Shown: positions 15,001 to 21,026 of the stretch, piece after piece | How positions within the stretch are numbered: position 1 is the first letter of the stretch | Layout of the letters: each line of letters opens with the position of its first letter | From: Clostridia bacterium | GTDB taxonomy: Bacteria; Bacillota; Clostridia; Christensenellales; CAG-917 | Assembly (NCBI GenBank): GCA_900763875.1 | Contig: CAAFLX010000030.1 | Coordinates: forward strand, 1-64,000 | Direction of reading: 5' to 3' | Length of the DNA: 64,000 nucleotides | Position numbers and translations under genes: made by a program | Notes under the pieces: model-generated | Told to the model about the DNA's origin: nothing | Seen by the model: the letters and a program-made list of their open reading frames with translations, nothing else | Databases searched by the model: none

Positions 15001-18000
15001 ACGCTCAATTCGCAATCATACACGTATAATGCAAACCACCAAGGTTTGTCAACTATTCGTGTTAATGGAGAGAATGGGGATAGTGGATTGTTGTCAGGAG
15101 ATAGCATAACGGCATCTTGGAGCGTGGTTAGAGGTGGAAATACGAATGTATTTAGATCCGGCACTGCAACGACAACAACATCGTCAACAAACAATGTTTC
15201 GGGTCTAAACTCTGTCAACTACGGCACGTATACGGCAACGGTTACGTTGAACAATACAAACTATACTGCTACGGAAAAAACTATAAGTTGGACTATCGAC
15301 AAATACAAATTGAATTTCAGTGATTTGGCGGATGGAGAGAAGATTTATGACGGCACAGCGGTTACGCCAACACTCAAAGTGAACGGCGTAGAAATTACGA
15401 ACGGCCAATATGCTCCACTTGGTGAGATTATCAATATTGTGTATTCAATCAAAGAGGGTAACAAAAATCACAATTCTCTTGTCAATGCAGGTATATACGA
15501 AATTTCAGTTGGCGGAAACACGGCAATAACGTCAGCTAGTGTGCGCGACAATATGAACGTTGCAGACAACTATGCTGTGACCGGTTCGTTGAGTGCAGAT
15601 TATAAGATTACGCCAAGACAAATCAAGTTGACGTGGGAGACAACGCAATCGTTTGTGTTCAACGACAAAGAACAAGGTTTGCGTGTGTTGGGCGTTGAGG
15701 GCGTCAATGGCACAGGACAACTTGCTGTTCAGAATAGCACAAGCACAATCAACGGTGTCCAACTCACGGGTTACGCGGGCAGAGATACGATTGTGTTGAG
15801 TATTAGCGGAGCAATCAAAAATGTCAATGACCCCAAAGCGCATATGACCGCTGTTATAAGCAACGTATTTGGAAAAAATGCAGATAATGTTTCAGGTTCT
15901 GACAAAAAGAACTATGAGATTGTTGACAATACAAACGTGAGCGGTGAATTTGCCATCACGCCGTCCAAGCTGAAGATTTTCTATGCAAACGGTCAGGCGA
16001 GCAAAGTTTATGATGCGACAACAACCGTCAATGACAATAATTTTACGTTTACGGTGTCATCAACAAACGGCGGCGCACACGGCAACGTCAATATGTTTGT
16101 AATCACCAAAACGTATGACGACAAGAACGTAAGCAACGGCTACACCAAGACCGTGACGTTTGGATATACGTTTGTGTCCACTGACTCGAACTATGCGTTT
16201 GCTGAAAGTGCGCAAACCACGGAAGCCGTGCAAAACGTCGGGCAAATCACGCCGGCGCATATCAAGGTGGCTCTCAACAGGTTGCGCAGCGGCAAGGCGA
16301 CAAGGACGTTTACCAACGACGTGTGGTACGGCGGTCAAGCAGGCGCAAGCGGCAACGTCAACAGCAAGGTGTATCGTTCTGGTGAAGGTTTCACCGTGAG
16401 CGGTGTTCTCTCCTCGGATGCAATCAAAGTTGTTGCGGAGTACAGAGAGGCTGACGATTCACGAAACGGCACAGGCAATTCGTTTGATTTGTCGAGTTAC
16501 GTCAACGACGTTGTGAAAAACGCAGACGGAACGTTTGTCAAGGCGGTGGCAGGCACGCATTTCAAGACTCTTGTGTTCACAATGACGGGTGACGATGCAA
16601 AGAACTATACGTTCAACGTGTACGGCAACGGCACTGACGGCAAAAAATATAGCGAGAAAGACAGCACGGCAGGCGATACGCAAACTATCACGGTGTACGA
16701 TTCAAGAGATACAGCAAGCGGACACCAAAACGCAAGCGTTGCAGACACAATCCACATCGAAATCACCGTCAAATCCGTGCGCGTCGAATACAGCAACACG
16801 GCGCAAAGTTATGCAAACAATGACAACACCTACAACACTGCTTGGGATCGCGTCACGGGCACAAACCAAGATATGCAGGGCGCAGGTGCGGATATAGTTG
16901 TGACAAACGGCTGGATGTATCAAGACGGCAAGGATCGTCCTGCCGATTCGACAGAGCCAAAGAGAGAATATCACGGCTACACAACCATTCGAGGCAACGC
17001 AACAAGCCAACTCCTCGGCGCGTCGGTGTCCAAGAAAGACGGCATGAATCTCAACTATCGTTTGAGCAACCAACCCACGCTTACGATTGCGTACTTTGTT
17101 GACAACACAGGCACTTATGAAATCGATACGCTTGCGCGCTTGCTCATCGCCTCGTTCTATTACACCGCACACCAAAACCCCGGCGACCAAATCTTTATGC
17201 AGATAGTGCAGTCGGGCTACAAGTGGTTTGAGGTTGTAAAGGGCGAAGATTACAGCCAAGTTGAGTTCGCCGTTCCCGAAAACTCTCCAATCACTGTTGC
17301 CGATACGATTAATTCGTGGGACGCATATATCAATGCTCTCAACGAGGCAGGCTATGCCGTGTTCTACAACGAAACCGAAAAGGCTTGGGGTTGCTATGTG
17401 TCGGATAGTTCGCAATCAACATCGCTCCCCAACTCCTACAAACTCACAAAAGATATATCGGGCAAGTTTACGGCAGATGATATAAGAGTGCTTGACGCAT
17501 TCTTCACAGTCACCACGACCGATGACAACGGACAATCCACCACAACCAAGTACACTTGGAACGGTGCAAACAGCAATTACCTCCAAAACGTGCTTTCGGC
17601 GGCGGCTGACAAGGTTGCAACCGTCAACGGCAGTTTGTTTGTTTCCACCAAAAAGGCTGAGGGAGCAACCTCTCCCACGGGCTTTGACGGCATATTTGAC
17701 GGCAACGGCTACGTCATCGAGTATCTCAACATTATGGGCTACGGCAAAGAGAACGTCGGCTTGTTCGATATCATCGGCGCAAACGGAATCGTCAAAAACC
17801 TGCATTTGAGAAACATCACAATCAATGCAAATAAAGGCAACGTCGGCGGTATTGCGGGCAGCATTGCCGCGACAGAGGGTGATGCCGATTCCGCAAAGAA
17901 CGTCACCAACGTGTCCTTCCACGGCAAGATCACCGCAAGCGGCGGCAACGTCGGCGGCTTGTTCGGCACAAGCGCAAGAGCAATCGATGGCGCAATCGTC

Positions 18001-18735
18001 CTCGGCGAAATAAGCGCAACGAATGCAAACGTTGGCGGCGTTGTAGGCACGCTGACTGCAACTGCAAGTTTGAGCAACGTTGTGTCTATGATGCAAATCA
18101 CAGCAATCGGCGGCACGGTCGGAGCGTTTACATCCAACAATGCAAACATTGGAGAAAATTGCACGCATATGACAAATGCGGTGTGGAAGAGACCCACGAG
18201 TGGCACGGGCTTTGTCAACGTTGTCGGCAAGAACGTCGATTACAATGCTTTGATGAGCGGTTCAAACTCGCTTTATGCAAACGGCACGTCCGAATCGGGC
18301 ACATACGACGTCATCGACGAAACGTTTGCCGACAGCGGTCAAAACGTCAATCCGCGCCAAAGCAAACGCTTGAGAGATATGGTTTCCGTATATCTATTGA
18401 TGTATTCTTTGAGTGCCAATAATGGCAAGTACACAATAAGCTCGTCAAGTTGGCTTGTCGGCACGGCGGACGGCACAACCGCAAAACCGATTGCGATTGC
18501 CAACAAACAAAACGTATCTCTCTTGCGTGAGTTGCGCTTTGCAACATTCACACTCAAAGCCAACGTAAGCATTGATATTGCACGCACCTTTACGGGCGCG
18601 TTCTATGGCAGCGTGACAAGTGCAGTCAACGAGAGCGGGGTGAGTTATGGCTACAAGATAACTTGCAACAAGCCGATGTTCGAGGCATATGCAACAGAGC
18701 CGACGGCGTGGCTTGTTACACCGGCACAACCATAA
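61..18735 (+). CDS. Giant secreted GLUG/MBG-repeat surface protein (6,224 aa)
   Basis: A single uninterrupted frame of 6,224 residues. The N-terminus has a basic stretch and a hydrophobic core at about residues 19-43, as in an extended Sec signal peptide, which supports this start although the upstream DNA is lost. About residues 264-357 resemble an InlB/Listeria-Bacteroides repeat (FTNWNTRADGSG, LYAQY). At least five blocks open with a 'G...NPYVI....L..L..IVNG' motif and continue with GLUG-type repeats such as VGGLVGY and VGGIVG: about 447-860, 1470-2177, 2396-2900, 3159-4237 and 5684-6027. Between them, about 1009-1450 and 4477-5674 are Ig-like MBG/YDG-type segments (YDGTAVTPTLKVNG, YNANHQGL, W.I.K..L). 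There is no LPXTG motif, C-terminal membrane segment, SLH or dockerin, so how it is held at the surface is unknown. Adhesion or matrix formation is inferred. The three genes downstream are probably functionally linked. Confidence 0.9.
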   Translation: MKNTRNNGQKQVKNCLKWTASGLLLALMFVLVFAGTLSGAFGIENELQQNGIIQSNVASAAGSAGSTSIDISSKFSATNTNSFNINPDVNKRGKLWTTDAEICDNNTWTTGDGTTGGTWTIANKNSHFGNDYGCVWFDFDVGNWYETLSDSVKISVTGVFHTPQNEGGVVGIDSSSSGFIEKPTDAKTLYENIKNGIGESGNGTNATTGQITGKDKEISVALEHELKGRYVRVYYMAWDNGIGAINFYACTLRNVKVSIERTLKSYTIEYNKNADSSTGTVESTSHKYMEASNVSSGVFSGKDQYFTNWNTRADGSGVAMEIGASTGTSTAANTFGGVVKSNLQNGQTTTTLYAQYKEIPFEFNGVTYNTYNPQATNLVVLEGKSNYLSSTIVGYDTSIEYKNAAGVTIPQPEAKGNYTATITVKKGEVVRGTRTVEFEVVEGDFGKIQGGIGKWGSSTNPYVISNATHLKNLSAIVNGRDALNSIVGSNNNSVTAEDVVATDKTYKDCYFVVAADLGSADAPIALVPIGKDNTRYFAGTIFGGNDSDANNLTMRTIYLDIQQSGVSNVGLFGYVKGAEISYLTTAGTIVGGAAVGGLVGYAENSTIENVTNKASVEGGSNVGGVVGYAGGTNIVNATNNASVEGDTKVGGVVGYSDSNSRMYGMIVNSGNITANSMVGGVSGENHGFWCDTNSNYGTFKNSGAINGRNGATVGGVTAFADKEMHNAVNTGNVIGGNAVGGVAGRVQAPIKNSYNSGEIVGTNPTIQGEITGNPNGVFVGGITGYTTSAGTISNCYNTGNIAAHSASGGYIDNGDYVGGIVGFAQAKVEYCANIGGLIDGNNFIGGIVGSALNNTNINYCYDVQGQRQFRWKGCNHGAITGDGGKVTNSWAINEKPLLQWNSSTGNQTSASTKNRALTTAFEIKPAYIDGENRTDKVWTDILDTKINGFSVSGSVGNNQFFCSDNGLNATNTEYKYVKPIKTEGFAGDNGNVKAFYRATTDSDISCEVKTIDFQPSGNTSIYDGQPHGFTRSDVKTPGTSGSVYIIEFLYVGDTYKDNLNESPTDVDVYDTTIFVKIGDTVVGKKTKLNYTINKYTLNVGWEWTDTSHSNLYDRTGDGDKVQFVYNGKGQGLLSVSTHLGNTALFDVTFDVTGDELTKIDAKTYTRTYTLIDTRNYKLNFTNSNTGLTDSATSVEFKWTIRKNKLTVSNYWTGADLNPSGEFYTFEYNATHQGLKLQEGITFYVEHDTRGNQHMIDTSAYEIAQGVECVAAKTYTRTFTIKDTTNYEVGDRLSYNNQKGSAVNTEKSVVTYTWKIVPFDLGAEFNKDKVWFGGATDLVVGNQGIANIDGDTSKIFYPLQANVKGTPGVQQVLVYAQHNYTAGNFVLYVKYNNGDVVPLKLGTDYTVGTLGENNNVGTFDVDVVSQANPVKETNATASGTGNFSGIVTKYYTAMYSDFGGNVTSTDTDKAWGSQGNPYVIREPEHLLRLSQIVNGAQAWNSIKNTVTAGLSISPQDKAVATDRAYSGAYFTVSENIDMSGLVSTDGVYNFLPIGNVDMPFSGTFDGNSKQITYLYNTESFKKDGQMPIGARVDYVGLFGYLNGATVQNVNVTAPSGATVKGRNYVGLVAGYAINSTLFNALGKYGGTVEGTGDYVGGIVGYAENTTIQSSEAVSNAQVKGKFYVGGIVGKWIVSKEAQIGGSKTGQASITPASGQQIHGVKYVGGLVGWLDTSKCDASVEYTPQLNNGGNQIGVFGTEYVGALFGALIGNGYHKEQKTGGAIYTAIGIDSGKVGNIKLGTRVYSDGGTTNQPKVVGGLVGYVESAGLVFLSDWNTTNISFEFSYTVDNGTQFTAPSFFGGVVGVLGQNATMEALYEIKADGSYLFGGSRTLTNNTEFGASNPLGSFVGGIVGYVSSQAGTYWESTTTIFGNGIALVNSANIYATGYVGGIFGALGDIVVDDAVCNEINAGEGDEYKNILKKVVASGVRTGNANTTLGIAPTTKSEWVDNAVGKLYNTASVSATGKYVGGILGYSGAKVRVVLRNAPQNGAVDLSKLNVYSAGANVAINGSYAGGIAGYLSFGLDHELQYVVVQAKFANANATRVGGLVGYMGSGKVERCVVTSPDGTISATTNNYQGTEYVGGLVGETQTAIIRNSVSTGFNLAQTTNTKGGLLGYGSNPTLEASWTFYVAKSATYSTVSKNTYGKYILVDSDIIVKKGSSYPPFADLCKFVGLDATGTADSLTFDVKVPSATDNDTLKNKQLAFYNASGNDVVTSNIDSFEDFVNRNNELKIKLNMASGTSMQICAVKIEFVNVPQSTTNNDDTARKLVEGKYKKPSNSTRYIVHVTTAEFDIGNTNQVTHIAANVYFQCNDKLVVRVGSNDYDSKRQIGSYDKVLGTPGSSADNPLTISNQKEWNDFAWNVYSGANDYAGQYVKLLTSDVVIDNKAHYGTASGTTPLNFGTAVTNKPTVTTDASDNVGYNFAGNISQGNQTVSPVMIDGVTGEKTPSFKGTFDGNGNTIKINYTSGGYNRVSVFPNASNAEFKHLTIKGTIQAASQTDGTGNETNSNKDKVSKTAAYDIAGFVGKPFGSLSFYNCTNEAEIIGLRNVAGLVGYYNSANDSITMTACVNKGNITSLQGTYTEIGLGKDTYNYNDNLTSSGIGVTNVGYTFGTGGIIGSYTGTIEIESCRNTGKIIGGHNVGGIIGRHEGLSSQQTSILTISNCANTGSILSNSGYWGADEGKVKGEQSRGVRENIFGYAGGLVGLTGQYSVLKMYASYNTGEVVAYSNIAGGLVGAVGALYQPRGKNQVKTGGRSTILYCYNTGDVKAGGTFPKNTKTISIGEFIVGARENYGGAVVGGFAGIVGDIQISQGYNAGSVWQFGIIAYSGSWQVRAGGIVGQSEPANSQQYVLFDNLYNVGTIYVRSIDNQWGTYKLHQEARYGAAISSYCDENNNDYKRVYSYDCYSIDNCVSSHIPSDVQGKVDNNDYEYYKKFNQENQIQWSANEVFDEYFRNPGVFAGWGSSKPYLIETGLVYSTFDALTAAINKNDKLYMTGDKFAFGQSNAALQGDYTNVGNYTTVDSIGDASNDGTTATTTREENVTAASWKMYPDSWLYIYGCLPQLSLFALDTQNGLSMRSVGYGKDIYGEFNKEPVDAGKKEYPYIIKDGIDLLGMQALVDSGYTFDGKYIEFANATNNLDKTVTQVINMPTSTSRQEAGTTNDFMSSSTIDGNYKQKGKSYHLYTFGALCNRARNQDATFVGTDFDNWKNSNHYFSQTDNKLIGGATFGILNFLPIGRYGEDYDEDNVFKYKVFKGNISGKQADETNTKIANLRILSSGADYAFAGLFARAESAEISYITVSGDMRAYSTIVDKVSSVGGIVAFSSGDTIIDHCNAGSTLRSLTVHSDGKNSDNANASINAMYDYYAGGIVGVATTSFFKNGATVYEPGTVNVIRNCEVVNGTVESARNYIGGVLGYVKGDEGAVGKGNSVRIEGCKVQKAAIQAASSAKESSHIGGIVGYGSEFVPAFITGCEVGNGTDTVTIKGEHSLGGIAGGMSNAKGGYIDSCIVGTNTKIERIDQGGDGSFAENSESGTAIGGLVGFTQDSPDQTTLLTTTFSGTSSFLGTINVTVAATNYSVEKFDAAISQIGGIVGDMGSGAHFASGSDVTVGGTINITSEAANVGGVAGRTSNATFIGKFDVSPNMTTPLTENVGGFIGKNVGTVYILADTTERIVDGKLNGTAITIGGKIQGTSEVGGFIGVNNSGSSLNIGSNVANAKPYTSGTLSITIAEGATISGSGDNVGGIVGKNEGAENAAQNDYATIDIVKGTIVQNGTISGKNYVGGIIGLNAGLLTMGGGEAETTIGGTTLTTEQIASIKNLSITNNGNVKGGVTENNNYVGGDCVGGVIGWLDAPQTLRTEHTGKGEIAGAFTNEGSVEGNRFVGGSIGYVGKYVNIVAKGGVNTLFVNTGNVTAHSTFVGGSIGAIVGQITGVDSKTTVNFENTGTVNGLGYVGGSIGVLAGQTKFAQFVNSSGGLNIEACNSVGGSVGYIGMPAALKTVLDAYFKDDKTYSDIDITVQNVHFEANGNLTANPSDATLAAASNGVANNEWGGVGGAIGVLGRNQLEKWENNTYYANGSVIAPKVNNVGGIIGLINANGITIGNLLAYNITVTGAKNVGGIVGATNGENTKILSAYTIEGTFSGTENVGGIIGLANSTEGKATDAKTSYWVKGYSNAVLAGADVKDLQQTLGKFETIVEQVTVNGKQQTIVFTEDFCKLYTPNTYYADYPGTHTYNGKTVTLSENAEQLTWDTYFKEKLGEKSAQTQNGAWVKPVANAVTFTTGTEKTGWYFAFANDANGENGLGTINTNHQGGGKNELIYWKRIANAYTAQERADNKDTGDLVPASNIVSGGQPQYATLYATATAAGEDSGYYLYMATSGASRPTATYATDKFFIQVLTTTTTRADLAQNVAIYYRTISKGKTLTYNGYTRYAPVGITVADNKPVPYVQTPQQDATKKDTYCYSADTTTNGNATGGAQIDPGNYESAVKIYYYDKDGNPYVVGGVAIKWEIKARQLSSEISANIDRVYGAARQQDGASGADKHDMKVLVSNIAPNKGTPPQFVITVKDTSSSPNIVTTFTYTGNTLSETKNGITLTATSVGDASKNGWEANDNLYNVDVPNDKITKEVLFYIDFINAKTYNVTVEPDTDTWKKRYTLNATKEFSVNPAELTLKGDVTDTVQFDNKGHGYSWTITGFKYEDGMEVLAAFSPMAYALGKSAPLYKSATELLTSDVTINDVADVKFNVQATSKEIAISGAKLKGSYYIGFATLKAGNYTLKLEGGVESERKSKAFAISENKFTFTWSNGGSHVYNKQSGTITLTIKTDKPLENFDEFIRNFFSFTMTRPGNVALAQSSGNQSVVVTFTSGVNAGTYTAQTSENAEAEAKKFRETYKSSCSYPNLPQSRTWTITKRELTFTLGTTLNSQSYTYNANHQGLSTIRVNGENGDSGLLSGDSITASWSVVRGGNTNVFRSGTATTTTSSTNNVSGLNSVNYGTYTATVTLNNTNYTATEKTISWTIDKYKLNFSDLADGEKIYDGTAVTPTLKVNGVEITNGQYAPLGEIINIVYSIKEGNKNHNSLVNAGIYEISVGGNTAITSASVRDNMNVADNYAVTGSLSADYKITPRQIKLTWETTQSFVFNDKEQGLRVLGVEGVNGTGQLAVQNSTSTINGVQLTGYAGRDTIVLSISGAIKNVNDPKAHMTAVISNVFGKNADNVSGSDKKNYEIVDNTNVSGEFAITPSKLKIFYANGQASKVYDATTTVNDNNFTFTVSSTNGGAHGNVNMFVITKTYDDKNVSNGYTKTVTFGYTFVSTDSNYAFAESAQTTEAVQNVGQITPAHIKVALNRLRSGKATRTFTNDVWYGGQAGASGNVNSKVYRSGEGFTVSGVLSSDAIKVVAEYREADDSRNGTGNSFDLSSYVNDVVKNADGTFVKAVAGTHFKTLVFTMTGDDAKNYTFNVYGNGTDGKKYSEKDSTAGDTQTITVYDSRDTASGHQNASVADTIHIEITVKSVRVEYSNTAQSYANNDNTYNTAWDRVTGTNQDMQGAGADIVVTNGWMYQDGKDRPADSTEPKREYHGYTTIRGNATSQLLGASVSKKDGMNLNYRLSNQPTLTIAYFVDNTGTYEIDTLARLLIASFYYTAHQNPGDQIFMQIVQSGYKWFEVVKGEDYSQVEFAVPENSPITVADTINSWDAYINALNEAGYAVFYNETEKAWGCYVSDSSQSTSLPNSYKLTKDISGKFTADDIRVLDAFFTVTTTDDNGQSTTTKYTWNGANSNYLQNVLSAAADKVATVNGSLFVSTKKAEGATSPTGFDGIFDGNGYVIEYLNIMGYGKENVGLFDIIGANGIVKNLHLRNITINANKGNVGGIAGSIAATEGDADSAKNVTNVSFHGKITASGGNVGGLFGTSARAIDGAIVLGEISATNANVGGVVGTLTATASLSNVVSMMQITAIGGTVGAFTSNNANIGENCTHMTNAVWKRPTSGTGFVNVVGKNVDYNALMSGSNSLYANGTSESGTYDVIDETFADSGQNVNPRQSKRLRDMVSVYLLMYSLSANNGKYTISSSSWLVGTADGTTAKPIAIANKQNVSLLRELRFATFTLKANVSIDIARTFTGAFYGSVTSAVNESGVSYGYKITCNKPMFEAYATEPTAWLVTPAQP

Positions 18736-18741
18736 TATCTA

Positions 18742-18765
18742 GCGCAGACGGCACGCCGTCTGCGC
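18742..18765 (+). terminator. Perfect 11-bp hairpin after the giant gene
   Basis: GCGCAGACGGC, a two-base AC loop, then the exact reverse complement, starting seven bases after the stop codon. The following sequence has only short T runs, so it may be a weak terminator or an mRNA 3' stabiliser rather than a full stop before the next gene. Confidence 0.6.
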
Positions 18766-18778
18766 AAACGCTTTTGAC

Positions 18779-18895
18779 GGCAAAATCGACATTCTAACCG
18801 CACAAAATGCACTTTTGCCGTTTTTGAAAGCAACGCAAAGCGCAAAATCGCTTTTGCGAGCGAAATCGGTATTCTAACCGCGCCGATTGTGCTTT
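18779..18895 (+). repeat. Two imperfect direct copies around ATTCTAACCGC
   Basis: Two roughly 40-base segments in the gap between the giant gene and the next CDS share the pattern 'aAATCG.(c/t)ATTCTAACCGC ... TGCxCTTTT'. They lie about 80 bases apart. No coding potential is seen here. Confidence 0.45.
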
Positions 18896-18941
18896 TTGTG
18901 CCTATCGCAAGAAAATACGAGCGTAAAATCCAATAAAATCG

Positions 18942-18965
18942 ATATATAAATTGTAATTTATATAT
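18942..18965. promoter_or_regulatory. AT-rich inverted repeat upstream of the TasA-like genes
   Basis: ATATATAAATT and its exact reverse complement flank a GT centre, giving 11-bp arms about 60 bases before the ATG at 19024. A TATAGTATA stretch follows directly. It could be an operator or a promoter region for the three-gene unit; no T run or GC stem suggests termination. Confidence 0.4.
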
Positions 18966-19023
18966 AGTATATTCAAAGCGCAACGCATAGGCGCAAGGAC
19001 GTAAAGCAAGGACGAAAAACCTA

Positions 19024-20136
19024 ATGAGCGAACCAAGCAAAACCAAAACTTTCAAAATCATCATGTCAATCATGATTCCGCTTTTGATTGTCGTGACCAC
19101 CGTTGTTATGGTGGGCGCGTCTTTTGCGTGGTTCTCAAACGCCGACAAGGTCACTATCACCGAAATCACGATGTCCACTGCCGAGTCATACAAAATAAAT
19201 TTTGAATTGCAGACAAACAATCAACTTTGGGACAATATGGAGTATGTCGGGCAAACCGCATTTTGCGATAGCGGAGTCAATGCAGGCAAACTTATGACCA
19301 AAGCCATAGCAGGCGACAACACCGTGGACATCAGCAATCGTCCCTACTATTTTATCAATACCGTCGCGCTTGACACCACAGGCAAAACTTTTGATATGAA
19401 TATGGCGTTTGACACCGCAAAGATTGTCACCTACAAATATGAACTTGTTGTCAATGGACAAGGAGAAAAAACGTGGCAAAAGGCGGTTGACGAAGACGGT
19501 AAACCTATTGTTTTGAAAGAAAAAATTTATTCTGCAACCGAGGCGGAAAACATCAAGTATGCGTTTACTTGGTTTTTCAAGAAGCACGAAAACGAGCAGG
19601 GCATTGCAAGCACCAACCACACAATCGGCGACGACAAGATTGACAGATTGAAACAACTCAATCCAACCAAAGATGACGTATGGTACACTCCGTACGGAAA
19701 ACTTGAGTTTGCCGAAACAAACGAAACCGTCAATGGCGCAAATGTCACAAACGTTTACGTTTCAAAAGTCAATGGAACAACTATTGACGAAACGTACAGT
19801 ATAAAAGATCGTGAAAAAAGTGATATAACAAATTTCAAAACAGCCGAACAGATTAACAACAACAACGTAACATCTCAAATGTTCGATTTCTGCATAGTTT
19901 TTGCGCCCGAAAAGCTGTTTTGGATGCAATACTTCAAAGCCGATGTTGACAAGTATACGGCGGCGCAGGCTTATGGGACAGATGGTGAAGGTGCAGGGAG
20001 TGCAGACGCTTTGACAAAGATTTTCGGCAATCTAACCAATCAAATGTTCTATTCGAGCAGGGACTATTCAGGCTCGACGTTTGAGTTTTCAGCCGTCATC
20101 AACGTTACGGGTATGAGAGAGGAGGGACAAGGCTAA
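19024..20136 (+). CDS. SipW/TasA-like signal-peptide surface protein A
   Basis: 370 residues. A short basic start is followed by a long hydrophobic segment (about 11-34) and the motif GASFAWFSN at 31-39. This resembles SipW-dependent signal peptides of the TasA/CalY biofilm-fibre group (hydrophobic core, then A-(Y/W)-F-(T/S)). The rest is polar and β-rich, without further membrane segments, and ends in a strand-like FEFSAVINVTG. The next gene starts on the last base of its stop codon, and a third follows with a 4-base overlap, so the three are co-transcribed and translationally coupled. The giant adhesin lies directly upstream. A fibre or anchor role is inferred from the N-terminus and context; the mature domain is not one I recognise. 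No SipW peptidase is visible in the window. Confidence 0.72.
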   Translation: MSEPSKTKTFKIIMSIMIPLLIVVTTVVMVGASFAWFSNADKVTITEITMSTAESYKINFELQTNNQLWDNMEYVGQTAFCDSGVNAGKLMTKAIAGDNTVDISNRPYYFINTVALDTTGKTFDMNMAFDTAKIVTYKYELVVNGQGEKTWQKAVDEDGKPIVLKEKIYSATEAENIKYAFTWFFKKHENEQGIASTNHTIGDDKIDRLKQLNPTKDDVWYTPYGKLEFAETNETVNGANVTNVYVSKVNGTTIDETYSIKDREKSDITNFKTAEQINNNNVTSQMFDFCIVFAPEKLFWMQYFKADVDKYTAAQAYGTDGEGAGSADALTKIFGNLTNQMFYSSRDYSGSTFEFSAVINVTGMREEGQG

Positions 20137-21026
20137 TGAACAAAACCAAGCGCACCCTCATCGTATCGTCCGTTGTTATGGCACTCATTTTGGTTGTCAC
20201 CGCAGTCAGCGTGACGGCGGCGTGGTTCAGCAATTTTGCAAACAGCAAAGAGGGCGGTTTCACCATAGATTCCGCACTTTTGCAAGAGAGCGTCAACATA
20301 ACCATAGACAGCAGCGCGTCGGGTTACGGCACGGCGTTGTGGCCTGCCGTCGCAACTCCCGGCTATCTCGAAAAAGGCGCGCTCGCGCCATATGGAACAG
20401 ATTTGAAAGATAAAAAAGGCGAAACGTATGCCGTGACAGGTGTTCAAAAAGCGGCAAAATGCGCGGTGATATATTTCCCCGTTCGCTTTGAAGGCTCGCC
20501 GGATTTGGACAAGGACAACGTTGCAATCGATGGAAGAAGGTCGCTGTATTTGGAAGTGAAACACGCCTATCTCGGCACAAAACCAGATGACGGCAATGGA
20601 AGCAACACCCAAAACGGCGCAATAACTGAAGATGCGACCAAAGACTATCTGTCCTCGTTCAACGTTGAAATGACACTTGTCAAAGTCACAAAAACCGTCA
20701 ACGGAGAAACGGTTACGACAACCGTTGAAGATTTGCCGTCAACTGAAACTCCGCAAGGTACGGCAAACGATGTGTACTACAATCAGCCGAACAGTTTAGA
20801 TGATGCTAAATATCCGGGGTACAAGCTCTATATGCTCCTCAAACCCGGCGTTGAATACTATGTGCAAGCCACAATCTATTTCAACAAACTCGACGAGGAA
20901 TGTGACGAAAAGTTGCTTTATCTTGACGCATTTCAGCAAGCTCAAAAGGCAATATCGTTCAAGTTTGAACTTCACAGCACGTTGCCTGAAAACACAAGCA
21001 TAAGAAACAATAATATGACGCCATGA
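20136..21026 (+). CDS. SipW/TasA-like signal-peptide surface protein B
   Basis: 296 residues. The hydrophobic segment at about 8-27 leads into VTAAWFSN at 26-33, the same arrangement as the preceding gene, followed by a polar β-rich region ending in a FKFELHSTL-type strand. The ribosome binding site GGAGGG lies inside the end of the upstream gene, and the ATG shares one base with the upstream stop. The mature part is only loosely like its neighbour (shared N-terminal type and strand-rich C-terminus), so they are probably distant paralogues or co-assembling subunits. A TasA/camelysin-type fibre subunit is the best guess. A simple membrane-anchored protein with an uncleaved N-terminal helix is the alternative. 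Confidence 0.72.
   Translation: MNKTKRTLIVSSVVMALILVVTAVSVTAAWFSNFANSKEGGFTIDSALLQESVNITIDSSASGYGTALWPAVATPGYLEKGALAPYGTDLKDKKGETYAVTGVQKAAKCAVIYFPVRFEGSPDLDKDNVAIDGRRSLYLEVKHAYLGTKPDDGNGSNTQNGAITEDATKDYLSSFNVEMTLVKVTKTVNGETVTTTVEDLPSTETPQGTANDVYYNQPNSLDDAKYPGYKLYMLLKPGVEYYVQATIYFNKLDEECDEKLLYLDAFQQAQKAISFKFELHSTLPENTSIRNNNMTP

Noticed and set aside
247..18729. Dozens of open frames opposite or out of frame within the giant gene
   Set aside because: They have no ribosome binding sites, no family features, and follow the repeat structure of the real frame; they are shadows of a repetitive GC-balanced gene.
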